Source: Chitinophaga sp. sic0106 (GTDB taxonomy: Bacteria > Bacteroidota > Bacteroidia > Chitinophagales > Chitinophagaceae). From it: 46,028 bases of DNA. The number at the start of each line of letters is the position of its first letter. Within the stretch, counting starts at the first letter, position 1. Shown piece after piece: positions 15,392 to 24,778 of the stretch. The stretch spans positions 1-46,028 of the forward strand of contig NZ_JAHUWJ010000032.1 of assembly GCF_019219075.1 (NCBI RefSeq), given 5' to 3'. Both the position numbers and the translations under genes were made by a program. The notes beneath the pieces are model-generated. The model saw only the letters and a list, made by a program, of their open reading frames with translations. It did no database searches and was not told the origin of the DNA.

Positions 15392-16441
15392 CTATTCAAA
15401 TTCGTAAGCAAAATTCAGCACTACACGGTTCCGCTCATCGGGGTTGATGGCGAGGTACCTGGCTACTTCTGCAAACACGTATTTCTTAATATCACTTTTC
15501 ACGGCAGCAGCCTCCAGCCGCCACTTTCCGGGACCTACAAATTCCAGTCCCTTCCCCCTCACCGCTGCAATCAGGATCATGCTTTCCACCAGCTTCTTTT
15601 TACTGATGCGGATTTTTGTTTTTGTGATCAGCGCGGCCTCCTTTATCGCTAATATAATACCATCCTGTACTCCTTCTATCAAGGCTCCACCGAGAAACAG
15701 CTCATAGTGGTTGGCAAAAGAACGTACATACGAGGTCGTTAGCCACAATGGCTGGTAGCAAAAGCTCACCTGGTATACATAATCGCGTATGGCCGCTTTC
15801 AGGTCGAGCCTGAAAAACGGGCTGGCATGCGGATGCTGTGCAACGGCCATATCCAGCAGCCGGCTGATGCCCTGTGGGTAGCGGAACACGTTACGCCGGT
15901 GGTCCTGCCGGTGGTCTTCCACAATGATTTTTACCCCCGGGTACAGGTAAGCGAACTTTTGCATCAGTGCAGCGGTTTGCTCATAATCAGGGGTAAACTC
16001 ATGGAATATCAGCGGGTCTGGCGTAAACTCAATGATAACCTGGCCGGCCGTATGTTCGCCGGTCTTCGCATTAAGAATGTATTCCCCCTGTTTACTATCG
16101 AGCGTGATCACATCAGCCAGGTGATGGATCTCCATTTCCGCGTGCAGGCTCAGCGCCACGATGATGGCTACCGGCAGGGAATTGGTTTGTTGCATATCCG
16201 GCTGATCCAGATTATAGATACAGTTAATTAGTCCGGCGGTGGCTACTTTTTTTGCAGTCATCCGGATAGCATTGGTTTTCAGGAATTCAATCTCAATGGT
16301 CGTATCAGTCGTGATCTCAGTTAACATTTCTTCTAATACAAACTCCAGCATGTTGGCAAAACCGGTAAAGTGCAGGTTTCCGACAAACATGGCGGGACGT
16401 CTACGAATTAGCTCACTCAATTTGTTGGCTCGGGTATCCAT
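15392..16441 (-). CDS. GyrB/ParE-like protein lacking ATP-site motifs and TOPRIM domain
   Basis: 349 residues. The opening LIRRRPAMFVGNLHFTGFANMLEFVLEEMLTE mirrors the start of type IIA topoisomerase B subunits (RKRPGMYIG...GLHHLVxExVDNSIDE), but the ATP-binding Asn and the DxGxG loop are not seen. Residues about 130-290 follow the transducer domain (VIIEFTPDPLIF, PGVKIIVEDHRQDHRRNVFRYPQGISRLLD, SFCYQPLWLTTSYVRSFANHYELFLGGALIEGV). No TOPRIM domain (EGDSA, PLRGK) follows. It looks like a stand-alone paralogue, perhaps structural or regulatory. The relationship rests on motif comparison by eye. The gene is alone. Confidence 0.7.
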   Translation of the reverse strand: MDTRANKLSELIRRRPAMFVGNLHFTGFANMLEFVLEEMLTEITTDTTIEIEFLKTNAIRMTAKKVATAGLINCIYNLDQPDMQQTNSLPVAIIVALSLHAEMEIHHLADVITLDSKQGEYILNAKTGEHTAGQVIIEFTPDPLIFHEFTPDYEQTAALMQKFAYLYPGVKIIVEDHRQDHRRNVFRYPQGISRLLDMAVAQHPHASPFFRLDLKAAIRDYVYQVSFCYQPLWLTTSYVRSFANHYELFLGGALIEGVQDGIILAIKEAALITKTKIRISKKKLVESMILIAAVRGKGLEFVGPGKWRLEAAAVKSDIKKYVFAEVARYLAINPDERNRVVLNFAYEFE

Positions 16442-16652
16442 CTCATTAAAAGGGTCAAAATCAAAAAATAAAAATACAATATCAAATGGTCAACGGGATT
16501 TCTCAGATAACCCCGTATTCTTATCGTGATAGCAGATAAAAGGCTGCTCAAAATAAGGAATAACACAGTGACATCACGGTTATTTATTCGGGAATATGAT
16601 GTATATAATAGTTCTATCGTCATTTTTTTGATGGGAAAAAGGGGATTTTACA

Positions 16653-16683
16653 GCAAAAAAAAGGCCGCAACAGTGTGCGGCCT
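16653..16683 (-). terminator. Terminator of the susCD-1 transcript
   Basis: AGGCCGCA and TGCGGCCT form an 8-bp stem around ACAGTG, followed on the minus strand by eight T. It lies 25 bases after the SusD-1 stop codon. Confidence 0.85.
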
Positions 16684-16707
16684 CCTTTGGAAAGATATCT
16701 TTTAATT

Positions 16708-18156
16708 TTAGTTATATAGCGGATTTTGCTTCAGGGCTGTATTAGCATCCAGCTCTGTTTGCGGCAATGGCAGCAGTAATTGGTAGTCTTCCACTTTATG
16801 GCCGAGCGACTGCTGTACCTCTTTATACTTACCTAACCTGATCAGGTCCCATCTGCGATGGCCTTCCACGCAAAGCTCACGGGAGCGGTCGTTTACCAGG
16901 GTATCCACAAAAGCCTGGGCATTAGGTGTGTTGGTCAGGTTCAGCTGAAACTCAGGCGCGGTGAGGCCTGCACGTTTCCTTACGGCGTTGAGGCCGTCGA
17001 ACTTGGCGGCATCTGCCGGATTCAGATTGTTCATTGCCTCGGACTGCATCATCAGCACGTCAGCGTAGCGGAGGATAGGCCAGTTATTGCGGGCGTTGTT
17101 ACTGTTTTTGGCCCATTGCGCATCCCGGTATTTGTAAATGAAGGGATCTACTTTTTTAGCACCATCGAAATCAGACAGGTTAAAGGTTTTGCGGGTATCT
17201 GCCGCAGAGAAGTAACCTTTCTGGAAAAACTGCTGCGTGGTCATGAATGAGCCTGAACCACCCAGGCCTGCAGGTGAAAACATCCTCACGATAATGTTCT
17301 GCGTAGTACCGGAACCGTTTGTACCAAACTGCACGCTAAAGATGTGCTCTGGTCCATTTTCTTTGTCACAGTCGAAAACATCGGCATAATTGTCCAGGAG
17401 CTTGTACAGGCCTGAACCAATTACCTTGTTACATGCATCCAACGCATTCTGGTTGTCCGCAGCATCTTTCCACTGGGTACTGTTGCGTTGCAGGTATACC
17501 CTTGCCAACATGGCTGAGGCAGCGCCGGAAGAAACCATTCCCTTGAGGGTAATTTTATTTTCAGGGAAGCAGTTAGCCTCCGCGTACTTAAGGTCTTCAA
17601 TAACCTGCTTATATACTGTACCACCTTCAGTACGTGTAGGGAACATATTCGGATCAGCGATGGAAGTAACAGGAGTCAGCATTAATGGTACATCCCCAAA
17701 ACTTCTTACGAGATCAAAGTAGGCCATACCACGCATGAAATAAGCATTGCCCAGCAAATTCTTTTTCTGCGCTTCATCCATATTAATGGCAGGAACATAA
17801 GCGATGATATCATTTGCGCGGGAAATCAACTTATAACTGTTCTGCCACCAGTTACGGATTTCAACATTACCTGCATTATAAGTGATGTTGAACATTTCCA
17901 GGCGCTCTGGCGTTTGTCCGGCAATAGGCTGCAACGCATCGCCGGAGCATTCGGTGATAACATAAATAGTACGCTGATAATAAGCCTGCGGTTGTAATGC
18001 ACTGAGCAATCCGTTAACTGCTGACTGGGCATCACTCGCGTCCACAAAGGCATTATCCTTTGTCAGAAACCCTTCCGGTGTTTCATCCAGCCCTTTTTTG
18101 CACGAACCAAACATGGCGGCTGCTGCCAATAATATGATGGAAATTTGTTTTTTCAT
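16708..18156 (-). CDS. RagB/SusD family nutrient-binding lipoprotein (pair 1)
   Basis: About 482 residues from the ATG at 18154-18156 (MKKQISIILL...). A signal peptide ends in the lipobox FGSC, so the protein is anchored to the outer-membrane surface. The N-terminus AKKGLDETPEG-like and the NAYFMRGMAYFDLVRSFGDVPLM segment (about 125-145) are the classic SusD TPR region. The C-terminus carries RDSRELCVEGHRRWDLIRLGKY-like SusD_RagB sequence and ends LKQNPLYN. SusD caps the SusC channel and binds the glycan. It lies 30 bases downstream of susC-1 in a two-gene operon with a strong terminator. The glycan is suggested by the LacI-box link to the uronate cluster. Confidence 0.95.
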   Translation of the reverse strand: MKKQISIILLAAAAMFGSCKKGLDETPEGFLTKDNAFVDASDAQSAVNGLLSALQPQAYYQRTIYVITECSGDALQPIAGQTPERLEMFNITYNAGNVEIRNWWQNSYKLISRANDIIAYVPAINMDEAQKKNLLGNAYFMRGMAYFDLVRSFGDVPLMLTPVTSIADPNMFPTRTEGGTVYKQVIEDLKYAEANCFPENKITLKGMVSSGAASAMLARVYLQRNSTQWKDAADNQNALDACNKVIGSGLYKLLDNYADVFDCDKENGPEHIFSVQFGTNGSGTTQNIIVRMFSPAGLGGSGSFMTTQQFFQKGYFSAADTRKTFNLSDFDGAKKVDPFIYKYRDAQWAKNSNNARNNWPILRYADVLMMQSEAMNNLNPADAAKFDGLNAVRKRAGLTAPEFQLNLTNTPNAQAFVDTLVNDRSRELCVEGHRRWDLIRLGKYKEVQQSLGHKVEDYQLLLPLPQTELDANTALKQNPLYN

Positions 18157-18186
18157 TTTTAATAGTTTTCTCTGTGAATACAATTT

Positions 18187-21100
18187 TTAGAATCCGAACT
18201 TAACACCTACCATATAGGTTCTGATGTTTGGATAAGGGTTGTAATCAATATTTAGAGAAGTATAGTTACCGAAGGAATTAGCGTACGTATTCACCTCCGG
18301 ATCAAAGCCAGAATAGTTGGTGAATGTATACAGGTTTTGTACGGTAGCATAAATGCTGGCCGACTTAAATACATCCCTGGTTATTTTTGGCAGTGGCAGC
18401 TGATAGGAGAGCGTTACAGTTTTAATGCGGAGGAAACTTCCGTCTTCCACAATATCACTGGTTACATTGGATGCTCTTCTAAGTCCGCTTCCGATGGCAG
18501 GCAGCGTGTTGCTGGTACCTTCTCCATGCCAACTGTCAGTAGCCACATAAGCAAACTTGTTGCTGTACACAGCGCCATTTTCCATTTCAATACGGCTTAC
18601 ATTCAGGATATCCTGACCTTGTACCCCTTGCAGGAAGATGCTGAGAGCCCATGGACCATATTTCAGGTTACTGGTGAAACCGTACGTGAATTTAGGCAGC
18701 GCATGACCAATTATTACCCTGTCTTTATCGGCAGAAAGTACGCCGTCGCCATTTTGATCCACATAAATCGGATCACCTGGTTTTACAGTTTGTTTGGTTC
18801 CACTTGCGGTGATCTGTTCCTGTGATTGCCAGATACCACCAAACTGGTACCCATAGAAGGAACCAATGGATTCTCCTACCCTGAGGATACCAGAGTTCTG
18901 ACCACCAGGGAATACAGAGGAACTTACGTTACCTTGTGGTATGTTGTTTTGTCCACCCAGGCTTTTAATCTTGTTTTTATTGGTAGCAATATTGAATGAG
19001 GTAGTCCAGCTTAATTTCGGCGTTTCAATGTTTACACTGCTGATGCCCAATTCATAACCTTTGTTTTCTACTGTACCGATATTCGCCATCACACCTGTAA
19101 AGCCGGATGTGGAAGGAATTGCTTTGTTGAACAACAGGTCAGAGGTTTGTTTATTGTAGTAATCCGCAGTAATGGTCAACCTGTTATTCCACAGTCCCAG
19201 GTCAAACCCGAAATCAAATGCACTGGTACTTTCCCACCCCAGGTCAGCATTACCCAGGTTGTTGGCGGAAGTACCTACTACGCGGCCCTGGCTAAGAATA
19301 TAACTGTTGGTAGTATATTGTTGTAAAGAGAGATAAGGATCTATACTTTGGTTACCTACGCTGCCATAGCTGATGCGCGCTTTCAGGTCGCTGATCTGTT
19401 TTACATTCTTCAGGAATTCCTCATCGGATACTCTCCAGGCAAAAGCACCGGAAGGGTAATAACCCCATTTTTTGTTAGGGCCGAATTTGGAAGTTCCATC
19501 CGCACGCATGCTTACCGTGAAAAGGTATTTTTCCATCAGGCGGTAATTGATTCTTCCCAGGTAGGACTGAATCGCATTTTCATACGGCTGCACCCTTACC
19601 GGCACGGCGGTACCTACGCTCATGTTGGTAGTACCGTATTTGTTGGTAGTCAGGTTATTGATCGTGTTGGTAGAACCTTCCGTTCTCCACAGCTGATAGG
19701 TATAACCAGCCAATACGGTGATGGCGTTATTTTTATTGATGGCTTTATCGTAAGTGAGGGTATGCTCTGTCAGGTAGTTATAAGCTACGCGGTTTTCAAT
19801 AGAAGCCAGCCCTTTATCCTGTGCACCCCAGTAGGTGGTGGTAGGATGAAAGATATCCTCACGGGTAGACCTGTACTCACCACCCAGGGTAGACCTGAGT
19901 TTCAGCCCTTTTATGATTTCCCATTCGCCGAACATGTTGGCGAAAGTGCGGATCTCTTTCTGTTTATCGGTGTTAAGCATGGCGTTTGCCACAGGGTTAC
20001 CGATCTGCGAAAGCAGGTCCTGGTTAGCACCCACGAAAGTATAGGTGCCGTCCGGATTATACACCGGGCCGATAGGGCTGATACGCATGGCATCCAGCAA
20101 TGTACCGCCGGTAGAACCTCCGTTGGAGTTGATGGCAGCCAGGCCTTGTGTGTTGTAGGAAACAGATGAGTTAATACCTACACGTACTTTTTTACTGATG
20201 TCGCGGGTAAGGTTAAACCTCAGCGTTCCTCTTTTATAACCGGAGTTAATGATGATACCCTGCTGATCGAAATAACTTGCGCCCAGGAAATACTTCGTGC
20301 CTTCGCTTCCTCCGGAGAGAGAAACGTTCGCATTGGTTACCGGTGCGGTACGGATAATTTCATCCAGCCAGTTGGTGCCTTTACCCAGGGTATCCAGGCC
20401 GGCTTGTGTATATACCGGTGCTTTGCCCTGATAGGTTTGTACCGTATTCAGGTAATTCCCAAACTGGGTAGCATCCATCATTTTCAGCATGCGGGACACT
20501 TCCTGTACGCCGCGGTAAAAGTCTACCGACACATTATTTCTTCCTGGCACACCTTGTTTGGTGGTGATGATTACCACTCCGTTAGCGCCGCGGCTACCGT
20601 AGATAGCGGTGGCTGATACGTCTTTCAGAACGTCGATGGTAGCGATATCCGATGGGTTGATGGTGGAGAAATCCGCACCAGCGTAACCATCGATCACATA
20701 CAGCGGATCACTGCCGGCAGTGATGGAGTTGGTACCACGTACCCGCACGGAGAAGGCGGCACCGGGCTGCGCATTGGTTTGCGTTACCTGCACGCCGCTC
20801 ACCTGCCCTTGCAGCAGCTGGGCGGTACCAAATACCGGTGATTTTTCGATGTTGGCAATGGGCACGGAGCTGATGGAACCAGTGAGGTCTTTACGCTTGG
20901 TGGTACCGTATCCTACTACTACTACATCCGACAATGATTTCACTGCTTCCTTCAGGACAATGGTTACATTATCCGTGGTGGCCGTATACTGTAACGGCTC
21001 ATATCCGATAGACGAGAGTAGCAGCACCGCCTTGGTGCCTGCGGGTATGTTTAAGGTAAACGTACCTTCTCCGGATGTGACAGTGGCTACTTTAGTACCG

Positions 21101-21237
21101 GATACCTGAACGGTGACTCCCGGCAGGGGGCTGTTATCCACCCCGGTTACTTTTCCTGTGAGCTTCTTTGTTTGGGCCGAAGTAGCGAGGACACCAAACA
21201 GCATCATAACGATTAAAAGGAATTTACGCGAGAACAT
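18187..21237 (-). CDS. SusC/RagA family TonB-linked outer-membrane transporter (pair 1)
   Basis: 1016 residues. A signal peptide ends near ATSAQ. Residues about 23-110 are a carboxypeptidase-regulatory-like beta sandwich (GKVTGVDNSPLPGVTVQVSGT). Residues about 115-225 are the plug, with SDVVVVGYGTTKRKDLTGS and the SusC signature IDVLKDVSATAIYGSRGANGVVIITTK. The rest is a 22-strand barrel ending VGVKFGF. With SusD it imports oligosaccharides using TonB energy. The start is 97 bases from a LacI-type operator (21334-21347) shared with the divergent regulator gene. No glycoside hydrolase is directly beside the pair. Confidence 0.96.
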   Translation of the reverse strand: MFSRKFLLIVMMLFGVLATSAQTKKLTGKVTGVDNSPLPGVTVQVSGTKVATVTSGEGTFTLNIPAGTKAVLLLSSIGYEPLQYTATTDNVTIVLKEAVKSLSDVVVVGYGTTKRKDLTGSISSVPIANIEKSPVFGTAQLLQGQVSGVQVTQTNAQPGAAFSVRVRGTNSITAGSDPLYVIDGYAGADFSTINPSDIATIDVLKDVSATAIYGSRGANGVVIITTKQGVPGRNNVSVDFYRGVQEVSRMLKMMDATQFGNYLNTVQTYQGKAPVYTQAGLDTLGKGTNWLDEIIRTAPVTNANVSLSGGSEGTKYFLGASYFDQQGIIINSGYKRGTLRFNLTRDISKKVRVGINSSVSYNTQGLAAINSNGGSTGGTLLDAMRISPIGPVYNPDGTYTFVGANQDLLSQIGNPVANAMLNTDKQKEIRTFANMFGEWEIIKGLKLRSTLGGEYRSTREDIFHPTTTYWGAQDKGLASIENRVAYNYLTEHTLTYDKAINKNNAITVLAGYTYQLWRTEGSTNTINNLTTNKYGTTNMSVGTAVPVRVQPYENAIQSYLGRINYRLMEKYLFTVSMRADGTSKFGPNKKWGYYPSGAFAWRVSDEEFLKNVKQISDLKARISYGSVGNQSIDPYLSLQQYTTNSYILSQGRVVGTSANNLGNADLGWESTSAFDFGFDLGLWNNRLTITADYYNKQTSDLLFNKAIPSTSGFTGVMANIGTVENKGYELGISSVNIETPKLSWTTSFNIATNKNKIKSLGGQNNIPQGNVSSSVFPGGQNSGILRVGESIGSFYGYQFGGIWQSQEQITASGTKQTVKPGDPIYVDQNGDGVLSADKDRVIIGHALPKFTYGFTSNLKYGPWALSIFLQGVQGQDILNVSRIEMENGAVYSNKFAYVATDSWHGEGTSNTLPAIGSGLRRASNVTSDIVEDGSFLRIKTVTLSYQLPLPKITRDVFKSASIYATVQNLYTFTNYSGFDPEVNTYANSFGNYTSLNIDYNPYPNIRTYMVGVKFGF

Positions 21238-21333
21238 AGCTCTGCTTTTAGTGTAATTTTTATTGAAAGGCTAATATTTTGTACCAGTAAGGTTAAATGT
21301 AGGGGCAAATCGGTTGACTCCGGAAAAATTCTA

Positions 21334-21347
21334 CGGAAACGTTTGCA
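21334..21347. promoter_or_regulatory. LacI-type operator, copy 1 (susC-1/lacI-1 intergenic)
   Basis: CGGAAACGTTTGCA matches the palindrome TGCAAACGTTTGCA at 12 of 14 positions, including the whole AAACGTTT core. It lies between divergent susC-1 and lacI-1. Copies are found at 41545 and 44030. Confidence 0.7.
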
Positions 21348-21411
21348 TAAAACATCAAATTGCGCTAAATTAGTATCAGGTCCACAGAGTATGAAAAAGA
21401 GGTAAAGTCTT

Positions 21412-22425
21412 ATGAGTGCAATCACCATTAAAATGCTTGCCAGGGAACTAAACCTGGCAATATCCACAGTATCAAGGGCGCTGATGGATAGCTATGAGAT
21501 CAGTGCAGAAACAAAAGAGAAAGTACATGCATTGGCCCGGCAGCTAAATTACCAGCCAAATCACTATGCCAGCAGCTTGCGCCGACAGCGCAGCAAAACT
21601 ATTGCAGTGATTATACCGGAAATTTCCAATAACTTTTTTTCCCACGTAATCAATGGTATAGAAGCCATTGCACAGGAAAAGAACTATCATGTACTGATTT
21701 ATTTCACCCACGAAAATCAACAGAAAGAAGCGGAGGTCATTCAGCATTTGCTGAGTGGAAGGGTAGACGGCATCCTGATGTCCATGGCGGGAAATACCAC
21801 CAATATACAGCACCTGCACCCTATCCGGGAACAGGGTATTCCCATCGTATTTTTTGACCGGATCTGCGCCGATCTGGATGCTCCCACCGTTACCACTGAT
21901 GATTTCGACAGCAGCCTGCTGGCCACCCATCACCTGATGGAGGTGGGTTGTAAAAAAATTGCGTACCTCTCCATCTCCCCGCACCTGTCAATCGACTGCA
22001 AACGTATGCAGGGATTTCAACAGGCCATCGCCACAAAAAGTGGCCAGGTGGAGTCGTTACTGTTGCCCTGCAGCACCGATCCGCAACGCAACCAGGAGCT
22101 GATAACCAATATGCTGGCCATTGAAAAGCCGGATGGCATTTTTGCTTCCGTGGAAAAACTGGCTATCGCCAGCTACCATGCCTGCGCATCGCTGGGACTC
22201 TCCATACCAGCTGACGTAAAAATACTCAGCTTCTCTAACCTGGAAACAGCCAGCCTCTTGAATCCCGGGCTCACCACCATCATTCAGCCTGCCCATGATA
22301 TGGGCAAAAGTGCTGCCACCGTATTATTTAATATGCTGGAAAAAAGGAAGAGCAAAAATTGGGAGAGAAATACAGTGATCCGCTCTTCTATGATCATACG
22401 AAGGTCCACACAAATTGCAATATAG
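21412..22425 (+). CDS. LacI family transcriptional regulator 1
   Basis: 337 residues. The N-terminal HTH is KMLARELNLAISTVSRALMDSYEISAETKEKV (about 5-36), followed by the hinge helix HYASSLRRQRSKTIAVIIPEI. The rest is a periplasmic-binding-protein-like sensor domain of two lobes (SNNFFSHVINGIEAIAQEK, IPIVFFDRI, PDGIFASVEKLAI). The recognition helix STVSRAL fits a palindrome with central CG, as in the operator at 21334-21347. The gene is divergent from susC-1, so it probably controls that pair and itself, perhaps with an uronate-derived effector. Repressor or activator role cannot be told. A strong terminator follows directly. Confidence 0.93.
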   Translation: MSAITIKMLARELNLAISTVSRALMDSYEISAETKEKVHALARQLNYQPNHYASSLRRQRSKTIAVIIPEISNNFFSHVINGIEAIAQEKNYHVLIYFTHENQQKEAEVIQHLLSGRVDGILMSMAGNTTNIQHLHPIREQGIPIVFFDRICADLDAPTVTTDDFDSSLLATHHLMEVGCKKIAYLSISPHLSIDCKRMQGFQQAIATKSGQVESLLLPCSTDPQRNQELITNMLAIEKPDGIFASVEKLAIASYHACASLGLSIPADVKILSFSNLETASLLNPGLTTIIQPAHDMGKSAATVLFNMLEKRKSKNWERNTVIRSSMIIRRSTQIAI

Positions 22426-22464
22426 AAAAGTGGGTGTATCAAAAGTCTGATACACCCACTTTTT
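22426..22464 (+). terminator. Terminator of lacI-1
   Basis: A perfect 16-bp stem starting one base after the lacI stop (AAAAGTGGGTGTATCA paired with its complement), with loop AAAGTC and a run of T. The core stem resembles palindromic intergenic repeats of the phylum. Confidence 0.9.
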
Positions 22465-22489
22465 ATTCGGGTGCCTGATGGAGTCAGGC
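22462..22489 (+). repeat. Dispersed stem-loop element, copy 2 tail
   Basis: The 22 bases at 22462-22483 match those at 6854-6875 with one mismatch and also follow a perfect hairpin with an AAAGT loop. In this copy the tail contains its own small stem GCCTGA/TCAGGC. Confidence 0.55.
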
Positions 22490-22568
22490 AGTCATTTAGG
22501 TAATGCTCAGGACGTTCGTTTTCTTTTGATACATCCTGTCTTTACAATGATTCCGGAGAACCCATATC

Positions 22569-23831
22569 TTAGAAATCTACTTTCTTCTTATCACGCTTAT
22601 CATTCTGATAGCGCTTCTTGTGCATGTTTCTTGGCTTTGGCCTGCGCGGATCTGCCTTTGGTGCATCCGGGTTAGCACTTCTTGCTTCCATGTTGGCCGC
22701 TTCTTCAAACGGATGGCGCAGCACAGTGATTTCCTGTTTGGTAAGCCGGTGAATGCTTTTCAGGTAATCTCTTTCTTCATGATCGCAGAAGGAAAGGGCA
22801 ATACCGGAGGCGCCGGCCCTTCCTGTACGACCAATACGGTGCACATAGGTTTCGGCCACATTCGGCAGGTCATAGTTGATCACATGTTCCAGTGCATCCA
22901 CGTCAATACCGCGGGCAGCAATGTCAGTAGCTACCAGCACGCGCATACGGCCACTTTTGAAGTTGGCCAGCGCCATTTCTCTGGAAGACTGTGATTTATC
23001 CCCATGCAACGCATCGGCAGTGATGCCGTGGCGCTTCAGGTTTTTGGCGATCCTGTCCGCTCCGTGCTTGGTTTGTGTAAACACGATGGTACGGTCTATC
23101 TCCTTGTTTTTCAGGATCAGCTCCAGCAATGCCTGTTTATCTTTTTTGCGGATGTAATACACCCCCTGCTCCACCCTTTCGGCAGTGGAAGAAACAGGCG
23201 TAACGGTCACCTTTTCAGGCTTATACAGTAAGGAACTGGCCAGCTGGGAAATCTTAGGAGGCATGGTAGCCGAGAAAAACAGTGTTTGTCTTTCGGCAGG
23301 CAGTTCCTTGATAATTTTTTTAATATCGTTGATGAAACCCATGTCCAGCATGCGGTCTGCTTCATCCAGTACAAATACATCCAGGTAATTGAGGTAGATG
23401 ATACCCTGGTTCATCAGGTCGAGCAAACGGCCTGGCGTAGCAATCAGGATATCGGTACCGCTGCGCAGCGATATCACCTGTTTGTGCTGTGGTACACCAC
23501 CAAAAATTACATCATGTTTCAGGCCTGTGTGCTTACCATAGGCGGTAAAGCTGTCACCGATCTGGGAGGCCAGCTCGCGTGTAGGCGTGAGGATGAGTGC
23601 ACGGATGTGCTTATACCCGCCGGAAGAAAGGTTTTCATTGTAGAGTCGCTGTAAAATAGGAATCGCAAAAGCGGCTGTTTTACCAGTACCGGTTTGGGCG
23701 CAGCCTAACAGGTCTTTTCCGGTTAATACAATTGGAATGGATTGTTCCTGGATCGGGGTTGGGGTCGTATAGCCTTCGGCTTTTACTGCTTTCAAAATGG
23801 GCTCAATAAGCCCTAATTGCTCAAATTGCAT
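22569..23831 (-). CDS. DEAD-box ATP-dependent RNA helicase (RhlE-like)
   Basis: 420 residues. The full motif set is present: Q motif (FEQLGL...PTPIQEQSIP), Walker A AQTGTGKT (45-52), PTRELASQ (about 83-90), TPGR (about 132), DEAD (156-159), SAT (187-189), and HRIGRTGRAG in the second RecA lobe. The C-terminus is a short basic tail (KPRNMHKKRYQNDKRDKKKVDF) likely to bind RNA. It resembles RhlE-type helicases, which act in ribosome assembly and RNA decay, often during cold adaptation. The gene is alone on the minus strand; the preceding 376 bases contain no gene. Confidence 0.95.
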   Translation of the reverse strand: MQFEQLGLIEPILKAVKAEGYTTPTPIQEQSIPIVLTGKDLLGCAQTGTGKTAAFAIPILQRLYNENLSSGGYKHIRALILTPTRELASQIGDSFTAYGKHTGLKHDVIFGGVPQHKQVISLRSGTDILIATPGRLLDLMNQGIIYLNYLDVFVLDEADRMLDMGFINDIKKIIKELPAERQTLFFSATMPPKISQLASSLLYKPEKVTVTPVSSTAERVEQGVYYIRKKDKQALLELILKNKEIDRTIVFTQTKHGADRIAKNLKRHGITADALHGDKSQSSREMALANFKSGRMRVLVATDIAARGIDVDALEHVINYDLPNVAETYVHRIGRTGRAGASGIALSFCDHEERDYLKSIHRLTKQEITVLRHPFEEAANMEARSANPDAPKADPRRPKPRNMHKKRYQNDKRDKKKVDF

Positions 23832-24207
23832 GTTTAATAATTTAACCCGGGATGTGCGTCGGGGTTGACCGGATTAGCTATTACAAATAATGTGAAAGTT
23901 TATCTGGTCTGTTATGAATACGTTACAGGTAAAAAATCCTGTACAGATGACCAATGAGGAGAGCAAGTTTTTCAGGTTGTATGCTATTATCTCAAAAGAC
24001 AGATGCAAAGATACGTGATTTCGTGTATTCGCGGTGTTAAAACTGGGCTTGGATACCGGAGGCCGCAGGAAGGACACTGAAATGCCCTCCCTACGGGCTT
24101 TTTGAGGCTGACTAAAAGTGGTAAGTGCTGGAAACAAAACCGCATACATGCGACGCCCGGCGCCTTCATTTTACTTTTTAGTCCCCCCCCTAAAGGGCCG
24201 GAAAAAC
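23832..24207. other. Gene-free stretch with inverted-repeat remnant
   Basis: 376 bases without a convincing gene. GACTAAAAGT (24110-24119) and ACTTTTTAGTC (24173-24183) form a near-perfect inverted repeat about 53 bases apart, preceded by GAGGCT. It also contains a run of eight C and CTAAAGGGCC. It could be a degraded MITE-like element or IS end. Confidence 0.35.
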
Positions 24208-24627
24208 TTACCTGGCAGGCGCCGCCTGTGGTGCCTTTTCGGCAGGCTTGCTCACTGGCTCTTCATTACCGTGGTGACAGGTATAACAGGTAACTGTCAT
24301 CGGCTCGGAACCTTTGAAAAATTTCTTGTTAATACGGCTGGTCATACGCATCATATCGCGTGCTACTCCTTTGTGCGGATTTTCGTCACTGGCGAAATCC
24401 ATGTGTTTGGGATCATCCTTGGATGGCGCGTGGCAAAATCCACACTTTACCCCCAGGGCATTGTTGAAGTTGCGCATTACCACAATCAGCTCTTCATGAC
24501 TGATGTTTTTAGGCAGCACCTTCAGGTTTTTTGGCTTCTCCGCTTGCTGTGGCAGCGACAGGGAGCAGAGCGCCCCGGCAGCCACAAAGGCAGCGGCTAA
24601 TAAAGCCATGCTCTTCTTGATTTTCAT
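24208..24627 (-). CDS. Diheme c-type cytochrome, exported
   Basis: About 139 residues from the ATG at 24625-24627. An N-terminal hydrophobic segment (MALLAAAFVAAGALCS) acts as signal peptide or anchor. Two heme sites CGFCH and CYTCH are present. The segment LKVLPKNISHEELIVVMRNFNNALGVKCGFCHAP matches short proteins related to the photosynthetic reaction-centre cytochrome c subunit, which are common in non-phototrophic Bacteroidota. The C-terminus is a Pro/Ala/Lys-rich tail. It likely carries electrons in the periplasm; the partner is not visible in the neighbourhood. The gene is divergent from the AraC-alkyltransferase. Confidence 0.88.
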   Translation of the reverse strand: MKIKKSMALLAAAFVAAGALCSLSLPQQAEKPKNLKVLPKNISHEELIVVMRNFNNALGVKCGFCHAPSKDDPKHMDFASDENPHKGVARDMMRMTSRINKKFFKGSEPMTVTCYTCHHGNEEPVSKPAEKAPQAAPAR

Positions 24628-24753
24628 GACCATGAAATTTTAGGTATTAATAGCTTCCTTTATCTTTGGAAATCTACAAAAAAAACTCATATCACAAAAT
24701 ATGATATAGATAAACTGCGCAATTATCGGGTTTACCGGTCAAGTCACCCCGAC

Positions 24754-24761
24754 TACCTTTG
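24754..24761 (+). promoter_or_regulatory. Promoter -7 element for the alkyltransferase gene
   Basis: TACCTTTG matches TAnnTTTG, 18 bases before the ATG at 24779. A GTG at 24761 overlaps this element, so the shorter start is preferred. No TTG at -33. A 6-bp inverted repeat ATATCA/TGATAT (24689-24707) lies upstream. Confidence 0.5.
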
Positions 24762-24778
24762 TGTTAAAAGTGATTGAT

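Noticed and set aside
24183..24190. Run of eight C as a phase-variable tract
   Set aside because: It lies in a gene-free stretch more than 15 bases from the cytochrome stop, with no reading frame or promoter that it would switch.
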